The notes beneath the pieces are model-generated. The model made no database searches and was not told the DNA's origin. It saw only the letters and a program-made list of their open reading frames with translations. Below are positions 61,488 through 64,000 of a stretch of DNA of 64,000 nt, one piece after another. Origin of the DNA: Adineta steineri. Taxonomy: Eukaryota > Rotifera > Eurotatoria > Adinetida > Adinetidae. The DNA lies in contig CAJNOI010000024.1 in NCBI GenBank assembly GCA_905250115.1, positions 170,177 to 234,176 of the forward strand, written 5' to 3'. The position numbers and the translations under genes are program-made. How positions within the stretch are numbered: the first letter of the stretch is position 1; every line of letters begins with the position of its first letter.

Positions 61488-61827
61488 TGTATACAGTTGT
61501 TAATGTAATATCTACAAAAATGAAAATACTATTTTTCATATTGTTAACCCTTCCTATTAATATAAAGTCGTATACAGACGATATAAGCTATGTTTGACAT
61601 TGTGTAGTTTTAAAGGACATACATTATAACAAATAATAGGTGAGTGTAATGTCATTGATCAATCATAAGTGATCGTATATAAACCGAGACATGTAATTTA
61701 GATTAGGATGTTTTAAAAGTATGTCTAGTTTGAATTTTTATTTATATGTATTAGTCTTCGTAACTAATATTTAGAGGTATTACTTTTGAAACAGATGAAT
61801 CTTTTGTATTTTGACTAAAAGTAATCA
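61488..61827. other. upstream region of the second P450
   Basis: 340 bp between the P450 start and the hAT-type MITE. It is AT-rich, with no clear signal recognised. Confidence 0.35.
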
Positions 61828-61835
61828 CTTCAAAT

Positions 61836-62064
61836 TAGTGGCGGATATAGAATTTTGAAAGGGGGGGAGCAGTTTTTTTTTAGTATGGAGGGGCGATACC
61901 TGGGAAGGGGTGGGGGGCGATTTTGGTTAAAAGCTATTTTTTGAGTCTAACCGAAGTAGTGTGAACCTATTTTTCGTTCATTTTTGCTGTAAAAAAATAA
62001 AAAAAAATTCGGAAGGGTGAGGGCGATTGTCCCCATAGCCCTCCCCCCCCTAAATCCGCCACTG
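61836..62064. mobile_element. 229 bp hAT-type MITE with exact 8 bp duplication
   Basis: The left end is TAGTGGCGGATATAG and the right end, in reverse complement, CAGTGGCGGATTTAG. CTTCAAAT occurs directly outside both ends (61828-61835 and 62065-62072). The 8 bp duplication and CAGTGGCGGA-type ends are the hAT signature. The interior has runs of G (GGGGGGG near the left end, CCCCCCCC near the right end) that are rare in this AT-rich window. There is no coding capacity. Confidence 0.92.
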
Positions 62065-62072
62065 CTTCAAAT

Positions 62073-64000
62073 AGATACTTATTCGAAGTTTATATATATA
62101 AATAAAAACAGAGTGTAGTTATCTGTTATTATTCAAAGCAAAAGTTCGTAGGAACAAATTAAATTTTCAGAATATTTTGTAGACCCTAGTGAAATTATTT
62201 GCTGATAAAATCTTATCCTCGAACTTATTTTTAAGTTTTACCTGAATAAAAAATACTATAAATATTTTTCACTTACTGATATGTTTTCGAGCTAACAAAA
62301 TACGATTTGTATCAATAAAATCGGCAAATATATTTTTATCTACCAAATGAAAAGTACTAATATTGCCGTGTCAAGCGCGACAAAATATATAAAAGGTATA
62401 TGACTGATCTATAAGAATATGTGCATTGAAGTAAAAAATCAAGAACAAGGAGAAAGCGCAGGCGCAGAGTATTAATTATGTTTTTCGTAGAATGTAATAA
62501 GATGCGTGCGGAGAAAAAAATAAACGACCAGACGACAGAAAAAATAAAATGTGTGTCGGGTAGCTAAAAAACAGTAAGAATATGTATCATTCTCTGATAA
62601 AATATAATAGTGTACCTACTCATTGAGGTAAATCAAATAGAAAAGATTAATTATGTTAAAATCTACATCCATACCTACACTCACCCTCAAGAAAATATTT
62701 AAACAGAAAGAAAAAAATAAGAAAATGATCATATTTGGAAGTCGATTCTCTTAATTATAGAGATTTGATTCTAAATGCTTCTGTTTTTCTAGATCGAAGA
62801 TTTCATTTAGTATTGTTTTTCGTCGTATCTTTTAGTTAATGTAAAATTTAAAGTTTCCTTTTTCAATCAGTATATGGGTGTAGTTCTACTTTTAATTTAA
62901 AACTAAAACAAATAATTTTTTATCCTTTAGATTATTAATCTTAAGCGAAATGAAGACGCATGGATTGTGCAGTCCGTGTAGAAACATTTAATTAAAAACC
63001 AAAGATTCTGAATTCGAGAGTAAAATCATATTTAAATATATCAATCGAACAATTATCGTTTCGCTAATTTTCTAGCGATTTTAAGGACATGAGAAATTTG
63101 CAATTTGATATTAACAGCATTATGTAAAACAAAACTAGATTACTAAATGGAATATTCAAATAAACTGTGAAATAACTACGTAATTCAATTTTTTGACATA
63201 AATGAAACAAAAAAATGTGATCTGAAAATAATAAAAACATTTTCTTCATCAACTATCATTTGTTTAAAAAAATCATAAATAAGACGTTTATCATAAATTC
63301 ACACAAAAAATATAATTACATTCTTTTCAGTGGTAGACCCCAAAAATCAGTGAGGAGACAGCAATCATGGTGCAAAATCGGTGTCTGAGGGATATCCGAA
63401 GTAGTATAATATATTTTTACTGGGAAAAAAATAATTGCCAGAGGGTGGTAGCCGCCGGATCACGAACCGCTGCGTTTACTATGGTCTTTTTTTCTAAATA
63501 TATTATAGAATTGAGAAAAAATAAAAATAATATCGTGAAATTTACGCACTGAACCAATAAGAATTTAAAAAGTCGAGTTCTTTTTTAATTCTATTAATAC
63601 TTTTAAATTTGTCTCATTTTTCGAATCAATAGTTCAATTAACTTCCTGGCGACGGAAGTGATATATATATATATATACCAAATTGATCACGACTAAGTGG
63701 AAATAATTTGTCCAGTCAATTTCCTTTGTTAAGTATTGGATAACTGATTGATTGAATAAACGTCTATTTTCAAATTCGTTCTGACCTCCGGGAAGAGAAA
63801 AACTAATTTGAGAACAAATTCGATTATATTCTTTTTGTAGGTAAGGCATATTTGCTTGTGCAGAAGTAGTTTTCGCAGTGAACTATAATTGATTCTATAG
63901 CTGAAAATACAAAACCATCTTTAAAGGTTTTGCGTTTTACTCGACACTCGTAGTTCATATTTTTTCAGAGTACGGTTAATAGTCAAAACTATCGTCGTTT
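62073..64000. other. right-edge region, no supported gene
   Basis: AT-rich DNA. A CTACACTCACCCTCAAG motif at about 62678-62694 resembles ends of the short TIR family, and a (TA)n tract lies at 63661-63677. An open frame on the minus strand at 63634-63849 could be an exon of a gene continuing to the right, but shows no recognised domain. Confidence 0.35.

Noticed and set aside
63420-63510. tRNA-like stretch (reverse strand reads GCGGTTCGTGATCCGG with a T-run nearby)
   Set aside because: The putative T-arm has an extra base and does not pair, and no cloverleaf with acceptor and anticodon arms can be drawn around it.
63634-63849. 71-residue minus-strand frame near the right edge
   Set aside because: It could be an exon of a gene lying further right, but there is no recognised domain and the 3' end runs into a (TA)n repeat. 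Not enough to call.

Overview
The window looks like a gene-dense piece of a bdelloid rotifer nuclear genome, probably a Rotaria-like species. The DNA is very AT-rich. Genes sit on both strands, most spliceosomal introns are only 50-70 bp, and several proteins are of types common in bdelloids: fungal-like oxidases, an F-box/LRR tail, NHL and kelch repeats, and a DUF6606 giant protein. Several short elements carry GTGTGGG-rich ends that recall the bdelloid telomere repeat TGTGGG. The species call is inference.

Layout. 1-1807 (-) is the N-terminal part of a DUF6606-type giant protein that runs off the left edge. A 615 bp foldback element with TTA duplications follows at 2946. A D-amino-acid oxidase (5310-6460, +) faces a 15-exon cytosolic leucyl-tRNA synthetase (6712-10733, -). 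The synthetase reads well throughout except for one in-frame TAA at codon 117. An intronless orphan (11840-13450, +) is tail to tail with a cytochrome P450 (13540-15174, -). Then come an atypical Rho GTPase (15675-16518, +) and a GT61-like glycosyltransferase (17047-18921, -). About 3.9 kb without genes holds a 295 bp hAT-type hairpin MITE. A secreted kelch-repeat protein (22832-24337, +) is interrupted by a 100-N assembly gap. A solo LTR (25644-25867) lies just upstream of a membrane-anchored laccase-like multicopper oxidase (26076-29422, +). That gene converges on a secreted FAD-linked oxidase (29838-31655, -). A protein with an MLKL-like four-helix N-terminus follows (32179-33325, -), then an orphan GPCR (35000-36016, +), a piggyBac-type MITE (36771-37008), a diacylglycerol kinase (37781-40354, +) and a TMEM79/MAPEG-like membrane protein (40980-41579, +). 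A U6 snRNA gene (about 42722-42819, +) adjoins a small TIR element and the 3' stump of an F-box gene. Next are a second GPCR (43885-44889, -), a 74-residue membrane protein (46821-47098, +), a hAT-type MITE (48004-48330) and a 14-exon PLC-delta-type phospholipase C (48614-51772, -). A membrane-anchored methyltransferase-fold protein (54330-55136, +), a Gly/Tyr-rich small protein (57881-58156, +), a second P450 (60030-61487, -) and a third hAT-type MITE (61836-62064) complete the window.

How the genes fit together. This is a eukaryotic region without operons. PLC-delta produces diacylglycerol and DGK consumes it, and two GPCRs and a Rho-like GTPase lie nearby, so several genes could belong to phosphoinositide signalling; physical proximity alone does not prove it. 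The multicopper oxidase and FAD oxidase are convergent neighbours, both predicted to act outside the cell, and are the best candidate for a functional oxidative pair. At least six non-autonomous mobile elements have recognisable target-site duplications.
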